Assembly (NCBI RefSeq): GCF_017741815.1
Contig: NZ_JAGHMF010000024.1
Span: 1 to 64,000 of the forward strand
DNA: 64,000 nt
DNA from: Rhizobium sp. 16-488-2b
Lineage (GTDB): Bacteria > Pseudomonadota > Alphaproteobacteria > Rhizobiales > Rhizobiaceae
Reading direction: 5' to 3'
Shown here in pieces: positions 10,893 to 20,986 of this stretch. Position numbers and translations under genes: made by a program. The first letter of the stretch is position 1, and each line of letters opens with the position of its first letter. The notes under the pieces are model-generated. The model did no database searches and was not told where the DNA came from. It saw only the letters and a list, made by a program, of their open reading frames with translations.

Positions 10893-13800
10893 TCAATATT
10901 CCTTCTCGTACACCACGCCCGCCTCGCCGGCACCATTGGCGCCGGCCGCACCGCGCAGCTTCACGCCGCGTCCCACATCGAGGTTGATGATCGCCTTGGC
11001 GCCGTCCTTGGTATTTTGCTGCAGCTCGATATAGGTGCGTTCGTTGAGATAGCGGCCGACGCCGACATTGGTCTGGCCGTTGGCATCGGTGCTGATATCG
11101 AAATCGTCGACGCCGAGCTGGTTGCGCAATCCCTGGAACAGCGAGGTCGAGCGGCCGCCCGCAAGCTGGCTGACGGCATCGGCGAGCTGGGCGATCTGGA
11201 TAGCCGAGAGCTTCGACATCGACTGCCCGAAGATCAGCTGCGCCAGCACTTCATCCTGCGGCAGCGCCGGCGAGGAGGAGAAGGTGATGGCAGGATCGGT
11301 CGCCAGGCCCGCAACATCGACGGTCAGCGTCGTCGTGCCCGAGGTCGAGGTCGCCGCCATCTGCAGCGCCGGCGTCAGATCGCCGGCAAAGGTGATCCGG
11401 CTCTTGTCGGAGAAATCGAGACGGCGGTTGAGGATGGTGAGACGCCCACGACGCATGGTGAAGCCGCCGGAAACGACAGGCACGGACGCCGTGCCCCGGA
11501 TAGTCACGCTGCCGCCGAGCTCGGCATCGATCCCGCGTCCACGCACGAAGATCTGCGAGGGCGCATCGACCTGGATGTCGAGATTGAGCGTGCTCGACTT
11601 GCCCCTGGCGCCTTCCTGCGTCGTGTCGCGCATCTGGGCGAGAACGGCCTTGGGCGCGTTCTTGTGGCGGATATCGATCTCGCGCAGCGATGTCGGAAGC
11701 TTTTCCGGAACGGTGATCGACGCCTTTTCGAGCGTGAGCTTGCCATTCAGCGTCGGATTGGCAAGAAGCGGTCCGCGCAGCCCGATCGTGCCGTCAACCG
11801 TGGCGACGACAAGCGTGCCGTCGACATAGACGGCCTTGTTGAGACGGACATCGATATTGGCGGGGAAGTTCGCTGCCGGCTGGATACCGACATCGCCGGT
11901 CACCGCGATGTTGCCGCCGCTCGCAAGCTGCCCGGTCAGGCGCGAGATCACCGCGCGCTGCCCGTCGAAGCGGATATCGGCCGTCAGACTGTTGATCTCA
12001 AGATTGCGCCGGACGTCGATGACCTTGGCGCCGCTGGTGGCGACCGTCCCATTGATCACGGGCGCCGCCGCGGTGCCGCCGACCTGCAGATTGAAGTTGG
12101 CGTTACCTTCCGCCACGAACCCTTGCGCGGCGAGCTGCGCGCCGAGAACGGCGAACGGCAGGTTGCCGGAGAAACGCATGTCGAGTGCACGGTTGCCTGA
12201 AATGGCAAGGTTGCCGCCGCCCCGCAGCGACAGACCGGCATCGCCGGTAACCGTCGTGTCGATGGTGAGCCTACCGGAAGCGAGCTTGCCGTTCGCGCCG
12301 ATCGCAAGCGGCGAGACACCCGCGCCCCGCGTCTGGCTGGTCGCGGCATTGCGCCAATCGAGCTTGAAGTCGACATCCGGCATCGGCAGCTTGCCAGAGG
12401 CCGAAACCGTGCCCGAGATATTGCCCTCGGCGGCCAGCCCCGGAACGAAGGCGTTGGCGAGGCCCGCCGGCAGGTTCGATATGTCGGCCTTCACGGCAAG
12501 CGCTTGCGCATTGGCGCCCGCGACCACGAAATTGCCCGCCGCCTTCAGCGCCACGTTGTTGCCGGTCAGATTGGTGGTGAAGTCGAGCTTGTTGTCGGCA
12601 AGCTTGCCATTGGCATTGGCGGACAGCGAGCCGACGCCCGCGGCCCGTGTCTGCGTCGTCGCCGCGTTTCTCCAGTCGAGATTGAAGTCGATGACGGGAT
12701 TGGCAGGTGTCCCCGATGTCTTCGCCCGACCCGAAATCGTGCCCTCGGCGCCAAGGCCAGGCACGAAGCCATTGGCAAGGCTCGCCGGTAGGTCGGTGAT
12801 ATCGGCGTCGACGGAAAGCCCCTGGATATTGGCGCCAACCAGCGCCGCCGTCCCCTTCGCCTTGAGCAATGTCTTGCTGTTGCTGGCCAGATTGGCGTCG
12901 AAGTCGATCTTGTTGTCGGCGAACTTTCCCGTCGCATCGAGGCTGAGCGCCGAAAGGTTGGCGCTCTTGGTCTGCCGCGTCGTCGCGTTCGCCCAGTTGA
13001 GCTTGAAATCGACGGATGGCAGCGGCAGCGCGCCGGAAACCTTGGCAGTGCCCGAGATCATGCCGCCGGCATCGAGATCGGGCACGAAGCTGCTGACAAG
13101 TGCGGCCGGCAGGTTGTTGAGCGTCGCATTGGCCTCGATCGCCGTCGGCTTGGTCCCTTCGATCCCGACCTTGCCGGCCGCCTCGAGCGCCGCACCGTCC
13201 TGACCGTCGAGCTTTGTGGTGAAATCGAGCGCGTTATCCTGCAGCGTTCCCTTCAGCGCCAGCGCCATGGCCGGCAGCTTCGCCGCCTTCGTCTGGCTGG
13301 TCGCGACATCGGCCCAAGCGAGATCGAAGCTGGCCTTCGGCTGCTGCAGCGTGCCTGATGCCGAAGCCGTGCCCGAAATCGTGCCGCTGGCGCCGAGGCC
13401 ATCAACGAAGCCATTGGCGAGCCCGGCCGGAACCGCGCTCAACGTCGCATCGACCTTCAGATCGCCGATCGCCGAATCTTGAAGCTTGAGATTGCCCGCC
13501 GCCTTCACCGACATGCCGCCGGTGGCCGAGACGTTGCTGTCGAAGGTGAGCGTATTGTCCGCGAACGTCCCTTTCACCGAAGCGCCGACGCCCGAAAGGC
13601 CGGCCGCCTTGATCTGGCTGGTCGAGGCGTTCTTCCAGTCCAACTCGAACTGCGCGGCCGGCATCGGCAGCTTGCCGGATGCGCCGAAGCTTCCCGATAT
13701 CATGCCCTGCGCGGCCAGATCGGGCATGAAGGCATTGGCGAGCGCCGCAGGAATATTGGCAAGCGTGCCGTCCACCTTCAGCGTCTGCGCGTCATTGCCG

Positions 13801-16800
13801 GTGACGACGAAGCTGCCATCGGCCTTGATCGCAAATCCGCCGCTGCCGCCGGCATTCGCATTGAAATTGAGGATGTTGTTTTCGAGCTTGCCGCTTGCCG
13901 TCAGCCCGAGCGAGGAAAGCTTGGCGACCTTGGTTTGGCTGGTGGCCGCATTCTTCCAGTTCAGCTTGAAATCGAGCGCCGGCGCCGGCAGCTTGCCCGA
14001 AGCAGGGACGCTGCCGGTAATGGCGCCTTCGGCGTTGAGCCCAGGCACGAAGGCATTGGCCAATCCGGCCGGAATGTTGACGATATCGGCATCGACCTGC
14101 AGCGACTGCGCATTCGGCCCCGCCGTGACGAAATTGCCGGCCGCCTTCAGCGAAACGCCGCCCTTGCCGCTCAGATCCGTTTTGAAATCGAGCTTGTTAT
14201 CCGCGAACTTGCCATCGGCACCGATCGCGAGCGCGGAAAGCCCGGCGCCCTTCGTCTGGCTGGTCGCGGCGTTCTTCCAGTCGAGCGTGAAATCGGCCAC
14301 GGGTGCGGCCGGCGTGCCCGACACCACGACCTTGCCCGAGATCGCGCCCGCCGCATCGAGATCGGGCACGAAGCTGTTGGCAAGGCTCGCCGGCAATTGC
14401 TTGACCACGGCATTGATATCTAGCGCTTGGCCCGCCGAACCGGTCACGTTGATCGCGCCGTCACCCGTCTTGATCTCGAGACCATCGAGCGTAACCGTGC
14501 CATCAGTGATCGAAAGCTGCGACGGCGCGGCGAGATCCACCGCAATGTCGTGCGGCTTGGCCGAGAAGCGGTCGAGCTGGACGAGCGTCGTGCCGGCATT
14601 GGTTTCGACACCGCCGCCCGCCACCAGCGGGTGGTTGTCGTAATAGCCGTCGAGGCTGAAATTCGTGCGGTTCCCGAGCTGCGTGAAGTTCACCGCCAGA
14701 CTGTCGATCTTGTTGGTGCCGGATGCGACCTCGTCGGCCTTGATTGCCCCGGTTGCCGCAAACGCCGAGAGATCGGTCACGGTGACATCGACATTGGGGC
14801 TGACGATCGCGAAATTGCCCTGCTTCAGGCCACTGCCCGTCGCCGCCACCTTCAGGCCGATCTTGCCGGCATCGTTGCTGATGTCGACCGATCCCTTGAG
14901 ATCGCCCTCCGCCTTCTGGCCGGCCAGCGCTGCAATCAGGCTGAGATCGGGCAGGTCGAATGTCAGCGCGCCGGTCGGCGCGAAGCTTTCGGACAGCGCG
15001 ACGTGACCCGTCAGGCTGTTGTTGCCAACATTGGCCTTGATCGACGGCAGCGTCGTCTGCCCGCCCTCGGACAAAACGTCGGTGCTGATGTCGATCGCCT
15101 GGCCATCGATCTTGCCGGTCGCCTTCACCTGCGCCTTGGGCGCCTTCGGATCGGCGGTCGCGGTCAACGCCACAGCGAGATCGCTCAGCCCGCGCCCGGC
15201 CATGTCGATCGCGGGAGCGTTGAGATTGGCGGAAAGCGCAAGCGCGGAGAGATCGCCGCCCGCCTTCAGGCTGTATGTCACGGCGCCCGAGGCCGTGTCG
15301 AGCAGCGGCTTGATGTCAGGCACGCGGCCGGCAAGCGTCGCATCGAGCGTCGTGCCGTCGAGGACGATATTGCCCGTCGCGACCGTGAGGTCCGACTTGA
15401 TGCTGAGGTTCGACAGATTGATCTTGTCGGCAATGGTGCCCGCCACTTGGCCTTCGATCGTGACAGGCGTCTTGAACCGCGCCGCGACAGCCGGCGGCAT
15501 TGCCGGCGGCTCGACGGTCAGCTTGGCATTACCAGTGAGCGAATTGTCGGTGAGCTGATACGCACCATTGAGGCTGGCATTCGCCGAGGCGCTTTCGATC
15601 GTCGCGCCATTAAAGCCGATCGCAGACGGCGAAATCTGCAGCGGCAGCACGATGGTCACCGGCCCCTGAACCGCCCGGTTGATATCGGGATTGGCGAAGG
15701 TCATGTCGCCGGCCACAAGGCGGATCTGCACCGCGCCGGAGCGACCGCTGAGATTGAAGTTGTCGCTCTTGGCGGTCAGCTTCACGTTACCGATCGTCGC
15801 CTGCGGCAGCACGGCGGTGTCGAGCGAGGCGCTGGCATTGAGCCGCGACGCCTTGGCATCCCCCGTCAGCGCCAGATTGACGCCCGAAATCATGAAGCGC
15901 GCTTCGCCTTCAGCCAGCGGCCAGCGGAAATCGACCGGCCCAGAGGTCCCGAGCACATTCGCATTCAGGCTGTTCTTGCCCTTCGGATCCAGCGTTCCGG
16001 AAGCAGCGATCACGACGGCGCCGGTCGCCACATTGCCGGTCTGGATGTCGATCTTGCCGGCATTGTCGAAGTTCGCTGCGAGATCGATGTTCGTCTGGCC
16101 CGCGAAAAGCGGGCGGAACGCCGCCGGCATCAGCGAGCTCAGATCGCCGCCGCCCTTGATCTCGACATGATGCAGAGCCTGGTCCGGCGTCAGCGTGTGA
16201 TGCGCTTCGATCGCGGCGCGCTGCTGGCCATCGAGCGAGGCCTGCAATTTGGCTTTCCAGTCGGAGATCGGGCCATCGCCATTGAGGCTGATCTCGACGG
16301 CCGGATTGTTCGGCAAGGCGAGCACGCCGGCAAGCAACCCGCCCTTCGGCTCGTTGAGCTTGGCCTTGACCGTAAGCTGGCTGTTTTCAGGCAGGAAGGC
16401 GACGTCGGCCGTCAGCTTGGCATCCGGCACGTCGTGGCGGTGAACCGTGATATTGGCATCGCCACCCTTTGAATCGGCGCGTACGCTGCCATCGGCCGAG
16501 AGCGTAAAGGCGCGCCCGATCAGGGGCTGCGACAGGCTGATCTTCGGCAGCGAGATCTGATCGATGTCGACCTTGATCGGAAGCGAGAACTCGCCGCTGG
16601 CCTCCCCTTCCGCGGCCGGCCGCGACGGCAATGTGCGGACCGGCTTACGCAGAACTCGGATGGCATCCGCCTCCAGGCGCGTCGCATGGAAGCGCCCGGT
16701 GAATAGCGCCAGCGGATTCCAGTTGATCGACAGGCCGTCGACATCGGCAAACGTGCCCCGCGTATCCGAAAGCACGATGCGGGTGGCGCCGAGGCCGCCG

Positions 16801-17003
16801 GTCAGCAGCCCCTGCGGGTCCATTACCCGGATGGTCATGTCGCGGTTGGAGATCGTCGACGTCACCTTGTCGACGAGAATGCGGGCGCCGAAGCCGGTGA
16901 AGCCGAAGATGCCGATGGCCACGGCAAGCAGGATGACGAGAACGCCGGCTCCGTAACCGAGCAGTCGTGCAATCCACTTGAAGATGTTCGTCAGCGTAAG
17001 CAT
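10893..17003 (-). CDS. tamB: TamB-family inner-membrane/periplasmic bridge protein
   Basis: A 2036-residue AsmA-like TamB protein. The N-terminal membrane helix (about 14-35) anchors it in the inner membrane. The rest is a predicted beta-rich periplasmic rod ending in the conserved TamB domain (about 1640-2036, ending in YEKEY). TamB pairs with TamA in the outer membrane and is implicated in outer-membrane protein assembly and phospholipid transport between membranes. It is much longer than the roughly 1260 residues of E. coli TamB. Residues 869-1613 are seven tandem repeats with a 107-residue period, each opening with a PAxLANxFVPxL pattern. It lies 62 bases downstream of tamA, so the two are probably co-transcribed. 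Confidence 0.93.
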   Translation of the reverse strand: MLTLTNIFKWIARLLGYGAGVLVILLAVAIGIFGFTGFGARILVDKVTSTISNRDMTIRVMDPQGLLTGGLGATRIVLSDTRGTFADVDGLSINWNPLALFTGRFHATRLEADAIRVLRKPVRTLPSRPAAEGEASGEFSLPIKVDIDQISLPKISLSQPLIGRAFTLSADGSVRADSKGGDANITVHRHDVPDAKLTADVAFLPENSQLTVKAKLNEPKGGLLAGVLALPNNPAVEISLNGDGPISDWKAKLQASLDGQQRAAIEAHHTLTPDQALHHVEIKGGGDLSSLMPAAFRPLFAGQTNIDLAANFDNAGKIDIQTGNVATGAVVIAASGTLDPKGKNSLNANVLGTSGPVDFRWPLAEGEARFMISGVNLALTGDAKASRLNASASLDTAVLPQATIGNVKLTAKSDNFNLSGRSGAVQIRLVAGDMTFANPDINRAVQGPVTIVLPLQISPSAIGFNGATIESASANASLNGAYQLTDNSLTGNAKLTVEPPAMPPAVAARFKTPVTIEGQVAGTIADKINLSNLSIKSDLTVATGNIVLDGTTLDATLAGRVPDIKPLLDTASGAVTYSLKAGGDLSALALSANLNAPAIDMAGRGLSDLAVALTATADPKAPKAQVKATGKIDGQAIDISTDVLSEGGQTTLPSIKANVGNNSLTGHVALSESFAPTGALTFDLPDLSLIAALAGQKAEGDLKGSVDISNDAGKIGLKVAATGSGLKQGNFAIVSPNVDVTVTDLSAFAATGAIKADEVASGTNKIDSLAVNFTQLGNRTNFSLDGYYDNHPLVAGGGVETNAGTTLVQLDRFSAKPHDIAVDLAAPSQLSITDGTVTLDGLEIKTGDGAINVTGSAGQALDINAVVKQLPASLANSFVPDLDAAGAISGKVVVSGTPAAPVADFTLDWKNAATSQTKGAGLSALAIGADGKFADNKLDFKTDLSGKGGVSLKAAGNFVTAGPNAQSLQVDADIVNIPAGLANAFVPGLNAEGAITGSVPASGKLPAPALDFKLNWKNAATSQTKVAKLSSLGLTASGKLENNILNFNANAGGSGGFAIKADGSFVVTGNDAQTLKVDGTLANIPAALANAFMPDLAAQGMISGSFGASGKLPMPAAQFELDWKNASTSQIKAAGLSGVGASVKGTFADNTLTFDSNVSATGGMSVKAAGNLKLQDSAIGDLKVDATLSAVPAGLANGFVDGLGASGTISGTASASGTLQQPKASFDLAWADVATSQTKAAKLPAMALALKGTLQDNALDFTTKLDGQDGAALEAAGKVGIEGTKPTAIEANATLNNLPAALVSSFVPDLDAGGMISGTAKVSGALPLPSVDFKLNWANATTRQTKSANLSALSLDATGKFADNKIDFDANLASNSKTLLKAKGTAALVGANIQGLSVDADITDLPASLANGFVPGLGAEGTISGRAKTSGTPANPVIDFNLDWRNAATTQTRAAGVGSLSANANGKLADNKLDFTTNLTGNNVALKAAGNFVVAGANAQALAVKADISNLPAGLANAFVPGLAAEGNISGTVSASGKLPMPDVDFKLDWRNAATSQTRGAGVSPLAIGANGKLASGRLTIDTTVTGDAGLSLRGGGNLAISGNRALDMRFSGNLPFAVLGAQLAAQGFVAEGNANFNLQVGGTAAAPVINGTVATSGAKVIDVRRNLEINSLTADIRFDGQRAVISRLTGQLASGGNIAVTGDVGIQPAANFPANIDVRLNKAVYVDGTLVVATVDGTIGLRGPLLANPTLNGKLTLEKASITVPEKLPTSLREIDIRHKNAPKAVLAQMRDTTQEGARGKSSTLNLDIQVDAPSQIFVRGRGIDAELGGSVTIRGTASVPVVSGGFTMRRGRLTILNRRLDFSDKSRITFAGDLTPALQMAATSTSGTTTLTVDVAGLATDPAITFSSSPALPQDEVLAQLIFGQSMSKLSAIQIAQLADAVSQLAGGRSTSLFQGLRNQLGVDDFDISTDANGQTNVGVGRYLNERTYIELQQNTKDGAKAIINLDVGRGVKLRGAAGANGAGEAGVVYEKEY
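12165..14399 (-). repeat. seven tandem 107-codon repeats inside tamB
   Basis: The repeats cover residues 869-1613. The first five copies are exactly 107 residues, the sixth 106 and the last 104. Each carries a PAxLANxFVPxL-like opening, an ISGxxxxSGxxxxP segment, a D/N-W-x-N/D-A/V-x-T-x-Q-T-like motif and a G-K/T-x-x-x-N-x-L/I-x-F segment. Divergence between copies is moderate, so the expansion is not brand-new. Confidence 0.9.
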
Positions 17004-17065
17004 GGACCCGGAGCTATCCCGTTTTCTGCGCGGCTATCGCAATCTCGCTGCGAGCCTGAACCTCG

Positions 17066-18994
17066 TTAGAACGACTGACCGATGCCAGCGTAAATGCCGT
17101 AATCCGTCCCACCCTCGAACTTGTTGAGGGGAACGGCGAAATCAAGCCGGATCGGCCCGAATGGGGTGGCGTAGCGCAGGCCGATGCCGGCACCTGCCCT
17201 GATATCCGAAAAATCGGGCGCAACATCGGCGGAGACCACCCCGACATCGATAAACGGCACGATGCCGATCGTGTCGGTGATCTTCACGCGCGTCTCGAAC
17301 GACGCCGTCATGAAGGAAGCCCCGCCCGTCGCCTCGTTGGCGGCGTTATAGGGAGAGATTTCCTGATAACCGTAACCGCGCACCGACCCACCGCCGCCGG
17401 CGAAGAAGCGGCGTGTGGCCGGAATGTTCTCAAGATCGTCGGCGCCAAGCAGGAACCCGGCCGAAAGCTTGCCGGCCAGCACGATCCGGTCCTCGGCGCC
17501 AAGACCATAATAGCCCGATACCGAACCCTCGAAGGCGGAGAAGAACGTGCCGTTATAGGCTTCATAGCTCGGCGTCACCTTGCCCATCAGCCGGTAGCCG
17601 GATGTCGGGTCGAGCTTGTTGTCGCGCGCATCGCGGTCGAACTGGAGGGGGGCCGCGAAGGTCAGGTAGGTGTTGTCCCCGAACGCGTCGTCATCCTTTT
17701 CCCAGCTCACTTCGCCCGCGCCGGTAAACGTGTCGGTATCGTTGAGTTCGTAGGAATAGCCGAGCGATGCCGTCACCAGCTTGGCGCTATAGGCGTCGGG
17801 ATTTTCAGTCTTGGCGAGAATGCTGGCGATCAGCGTACCCGATGGCACAAAGGCGCCGGGCTTGGTGAAGGTAATGCCCGCCGAGAAATCGAGATCGCCC
17901 AGAGCCGTCGCATCGCCGAGACGGCCAACAGCACCCTCGACGCGCAGCCCTTCCGCGCCTCCGAACAGATTGCGATGGCCCCAATAGCCATTGACCCCGA
18001 AACCGTCGATCGTCGAATACTGCGCGCCGACGCCGAAATAGCGCTGCTTGCCCTCCGACACCTCGATGATCATCGGCAGGCTGCCGTCGCCGGCCAGCTG
18101 GTCGCCCTCATGAATGGTAACGCTGGAAAACACGCCGAGCGCCCGCAGCCGCTCGCCGGCCTTCTTCAGCGCCTCCGGAGAATAGCGATCGCCCTTGTTG
18201 ATCCGCGAATAGCGCTCGATGAAATCGGATCGCACGGCCTTGGCGCCCGTCACGCCCACCGTCCCGATCGGCGCGACCGGCCCACCCTCGGCGGCGAGCA
18301 CGACATCGACAGTATCGGTCCTGTGATCGGCCACCACCTTGCGCGTCGTCAGCTTCGCCAGCGGCCGCCCCTCGGCCTTCAACTGCTCGACGATCTTGTC
18401 GCCGGCCTTGATGATCGTCAGCGACCCGGCCGAAGCGCCCGACCCGAGATCGTAATCGGCGGGATTGCGGTTTGCCGCGTCGCCGCCGAATTGCACTTCG
18501 CGCACATGAAACACCGGCCCGGCCGCAACGCTGACATTGACGGGGACCGGGCGCGAGCGATTGAAGGTGGGGTTCGGCGGCAGGTCGTCGATATTGCGCC
18601 CATCGACGGTGATGGTCACGACGCCGCCATAGCGCGCCTTTTCATAGAGAGCCGCGATCAGCCGTTCGCGATCGTCGCGCGCCTTGACGACGACACCGAG
18701 ATCGCCCGAAACCGGCTGCTCCTTGTCTCCCACCAGCCGCGAACTGTTCTCAAGCGCCTCCTTGAGGTCGGGATCATCGGCATCCGATGTCAGCGTCACC
18801 TCATAGCGAACGGGGTCGGGCACCTGGTTGGCGTCCGTATCGTCCTTGCCGAAGAAGTTGATCCCGAAAAGCTTGAAGGCGTATGCATTCGACACGAGTG
18901 CCGGTGACAAGGCAGTCGCCACCGCGACCATTGTCACGATGCCTGCTCGCCGATACGCAATACCCGGTTTCGGTGCCTTCCGTCTAATCTGCAT
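17066..18994 (-). CDS. tamA: TamA, Omp85-family outer-membrane assembly factor
   Basis: A 642-residue protein with an N-terminal signal-like segment (about 15-40, ending in NAYA), POTRA-type domains (about 50-290) and a C-terminal Omp85/surface-antigen barrel (about 300-642) that ends with a terminal phenylalanine, as expected for outer-membrane barrels. The RRFFAGGGGSVRGYGY segment is the conserved Omp85 VRG(F/Y) motif. TamA inserts beta-barrel substrates into the outer membrane with its partner TamB, encoded directly downstream. Related alternatives (BamA) are excluded by the tamB neighbour and by the shorter POTRA region. Confidence 0.93.
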   Translation of the reverse strand: MQIRRKAPKPGIAYRRAGIVTMVAVATALSPALVSNAYAFKLFGINFFGKDDTDANQVPDPVRYEVTLTSDADDPDLKEALENSSRLVGDKEQPVSGDLGVVVKARDDRERLIAALYEKARYGGVVTITVDGRNIDDLPPNPTFNRSRPVPVNVSVAAGPVFHVREVQFGGDAANRNPADYDLGSGASAGSLTIIKAGDKIVEQLKAEGRPLAKLTTRKVVADHRTDTVDVVLAAEGGPVAPIGTVGVTGAKAVRSDFIERYSRINKGDRYSPEALKKAGERLRALGVFSSVTIHEGDQLAGDGSLPMIIEVSEGKQRYFGVGAQYSTIDGFGVNGYWGHRNLFGGAEGLRVEGAVGRLGDATALGDLDFSAGITFTKPGAFVPSGTLIASILAKTENPDAYSAKLVTASLGYSYELNDTDTFTGAGEVSWEKDDDAFGDNTYLTFAAPLQFDRDARDNKLDPTSGYRLMGKVTPSYEAYNGTFFSAFEGSVSGYYGLGAEDRIVLAGKLSAGFLLGADDLENIPATRRFFAGGGGSVRGYGYQEISPYNAANEATGGASFMTASFETRVKITDTIGIVPFIDVGVVSADVAPDFSDIRAGAGIGLRYATPFGPIRLDFAVPLNKFEGGTDYGIYAGIGQSF

Positions 18995-19119
18995 CCGCCG
19001 CTTTTTGGTTACACTGGATTTAAGCTCTGCGCCCCCCGGCCTGATGCGACCTTAGCGGCAAAATTCATTTTGTTGTACCGTTTTAAACCGCATGATTGCT
19101 GATTTAGCGGAAAAAACGA

Positions 19120-19146
19120 AAATCCCGGGCCAGAGACCCGGGATTT
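19120..19146 (-). terminator. intrinsic terminator of the small lipoprotein gene
   Basis: A perfect 10-bp inverted repeat (AAATCCCGGG / CCCGGGATTT) with a seven-base loop, followed on the minus strand by TTTTCGTTTTTT, sits 20 bases after the stop codon at 19166. Confidence 0.85.
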
Positions 19147-19165
19147 GAAAGGTTTTGGCGAAGGA

Positions 19166-19423
19166 TCAGCCGCGGCAATCGTCGATATAGCGGCGACCAT
19201 ATTCGTCGCGGTAGTAGCACTGGCCGGGCTGTTCGGACACGCGGCCGATGAGCGCGCCGGACACGCCGCCGACGGCAGCACCCACAGCGGCACCACGAAC
19301 ATTGCCCGTAACCGCGCCGCCGATGACGGCGCCGGATGCCGCACCGATGCCCGCACCCTGTTGCGTGGGCGTGCAGCTTGCAATCGATAGGCCGATGAAG
19401 GCGAGCGCAATAATCTTTTTCAT
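19166..19423 (-). CDS. glycine-zipper lipoprotein
   Basis: An 85-residue small lipoprotein when started at the ATG at 19423 (MKKIIALAFIGLSIASC), preceded by AGGAG. The lipobox-like LSIASC places the lipidated cysteine at about residue 17. Residues about 22-65 are a glycine-zipper region with repeated GAxxGGxxxG spacing, as in the 17-kDa surface antigen/YMGG families. It ends with CYYRDEYGRRYIDDCRG, which has two cysteines. The function is unknown; related proteins are outer-membrane or periplasmic. It has its own terminator. Confidence 0.82.
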   Translation of the reverse strand: MKKIIALAFIGLSIASCTPTQQGAGIGAASGAVIGGAVTGNVRGAAVGAAVGGVSGALIGRVSEQPGQCYYRDEYGRRYIDDCRG

Positions 19424-19771
19424 CAATAACTCCTGATTGGTCGCCCGAGCGGGCGGTGGCCGTCCCTGATTCCTGTCTTTTTTGTAACCTAGACTGCAAA
19501 CTATGGCGCAAAAAGGGGCAAGCAACCGCTCCAATCGATTTCAATTGGTAAGCAGCCACGAAAATCGACTGGCAAATCGGTCACCAAGAACCATGCGAAG
19601 CACTGCGCGCAGGGCTGCAATGCGCGATTGATCTGGTCAAGAACGCCAATTTCAAATTAAAGTAATTCGAAACTATGGGCCAATTGACGCACATGGTGCT
19701 AAATCGGACCAAAAGGGTTGACGTGCAGTCGTCATTGGGCGGAGAACGCCTGCACGATACTGGAGCATGAG
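19424..19771. other. divergent intergenic region upstream of hemA
   Basis: This 348-bp region carries the promoters for the lipoprotein gene and for hemA. I see an imperfect dyad CCAAT-N8-ATTGG at 19531-19548 and a TTGA-N5-TCAA dyad near 19629. The latter is one base short of an FNR/FixK-type box. No promoter with convincing spacing could be fixed. Confidence 0.4.
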
Positions 19772-20986
19772 ATGGATTTCGAAGCATTCTTCAAGAACGA
19801 GCTGGAAGGCCTTCACAACGAAGGTCGTTACCGCGTGTTCGCCGATCTTGAACGTCACCGCGGCAACTTCCCGCGTGCCACGCGCCACACCCCCGAGGGA
19901 CCGAAGGATGTGACCGTCTGGTGTTCCAACGACTATCTCGGAATGGGCCAGAACCCCAAGGTGATCGAGGCGATGAAGAACGCCATTGATCACTGTGGCG
20001 CGGGTGCGGGAGGCACCCGGAATATTTCTGGCACCACCCACTACCACGTTCTGCTCGAGCGCGAACTCGCAGATCTGCACGGCAAGGAATCGGCCCTGGT
20101 CTTCACCTCGGGCTATGTCTCCAACTGGGCGGCGCTGGGCACGCTCGGCGCCAAGATCCCCGGCATGATCATCTTCTCGGATGCGCTGAACCACGCCTCG
20201 ATGATCGAGGGCATCCGCTACGCCAAGTGCGATCGCGTCATCTGGAAGCACAACGACCTGCAGGATCTGGAAGCCAAGCTCGCCGCCGCCGATCCGAAGG
20301 CGCCGAAGATGATCGCCTTCGAGAGCGTCTACTCGATGGACGGCGATATCGCGCCGATCAAGGAAATCTGTGACCTCGCCGACAAGTACGGCGCCATGAC
20401 CTATCTCGACGAAGTCCACGCTGTCGGCATGTACGGCCCGCGCGGCGGCGGCATCGCCGAACGCGAAGGCCTGATGGACCGCCTGACGGTTATCGAAGGC
20501 ACGCTCGGCAAGGCCTTCGGCGTCATGGGCGGCTATATCGCGGCATCGACTGCGCTCTGCGACTTCATCCGCTCCTTCGCCTCCGGCTTCATCTTCACCA
20601 CGGCGCTGCCGCCGACGCTCGCCGCCGGCGCGGTCGCCTCGATCCAGCACCTGAAGGTCAGCCCCTTCGAGCGCGCCCGTCACCAGGATCGCGTTCGCCT
20701 GCTCCGCGCCCAGCTCGACAAGGCCGGCATCCCGCACATGCCGAACCCGAGCCACATCGTGCCGGTCATGGTCGGCGACGCCGCCAAGTGCAAGTGGATT
20801 TCGGACCTGTTGCTCGACAATTGCGACGTCTACGTCCAGCCGATCAATTACCCGACGGTTCCGGTCAAGACCGAACGCCTGCGCATCACGCCCACCCCGC
20901 TCCACACCGATGCCGACATCGAGCACTTGGTGGAAGCGCTGCATTCGCTGTGGTCGCGCTGCGCATTGGCCCGGCACGTAGCGTAA
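19772..20986 (+). CDS. hemA: 5-aminolevulinate synthase
   Basis: A 404-residue alpha-oxoamine synthase that condenses glycine and succinyl-CoA to 5-aminolevulinate, the first step of haem synthesis by the Shemin route used in Alphaproteobacteria. Visible are CSNDYLGMGQ near the N-terminus, the GGTRNISGT substrate loop, the cofactor aspartate in TYLDEVHAVGMYG and the PLP lysine in GTLGKAFGVMGG. The start at 19772 (MDFEAFF) gives the usual family length; the open frame extends 18 codons upstream. This gene lies next to dxr in rhizobia, as here. Confidence 0.97.
   Translation: MDFEAFFKNELEGLHNEGRYRVFADLERHRGNFPRATRHTPEGPKDVTVWCSNDYLGMGQNPKVIEAMKNAIDHCGAGAGGTRNISGTTHYHVLLERELADLHGKESALVFTSGYVSNWAALGTLGAKIPGMIIFSDALNHASMIEGIRYAKCDRVIWKHNDLQDLEAKLAAADPKAPKMIAFESVYSMDGDIAPIKEICDLADKYGAMTYLDEVHAVGMYGPRGGGIAEREGLMDRLTVIEGTLGKAFGVMGGYIAASTALCDFIRSFASGFIFTTALPPTLAAGAVASIQHLKVSPFERARHQDRVRLLRAQLDKAGIPHMPNPSHIVPVMVGDAAKCKWISDLLLDNCDVYVQPINYPTVPVKTERLRITPTPLHTDADIEHLVEALHSLWSRCALARHVA

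Noticed and set aside
14427..16472. 681-codon frame antisense to tamB
   Set aside because: A shadow frame; tamB is a clear family member with a partner gene on the opposite strand.
19629..19641. FNR/FixK-type box upstream of hemA
   Set aside because: The dyad is TTGA-N5-TCAA; the real box needs six central bases (TTGAT-N4-ATCAA).
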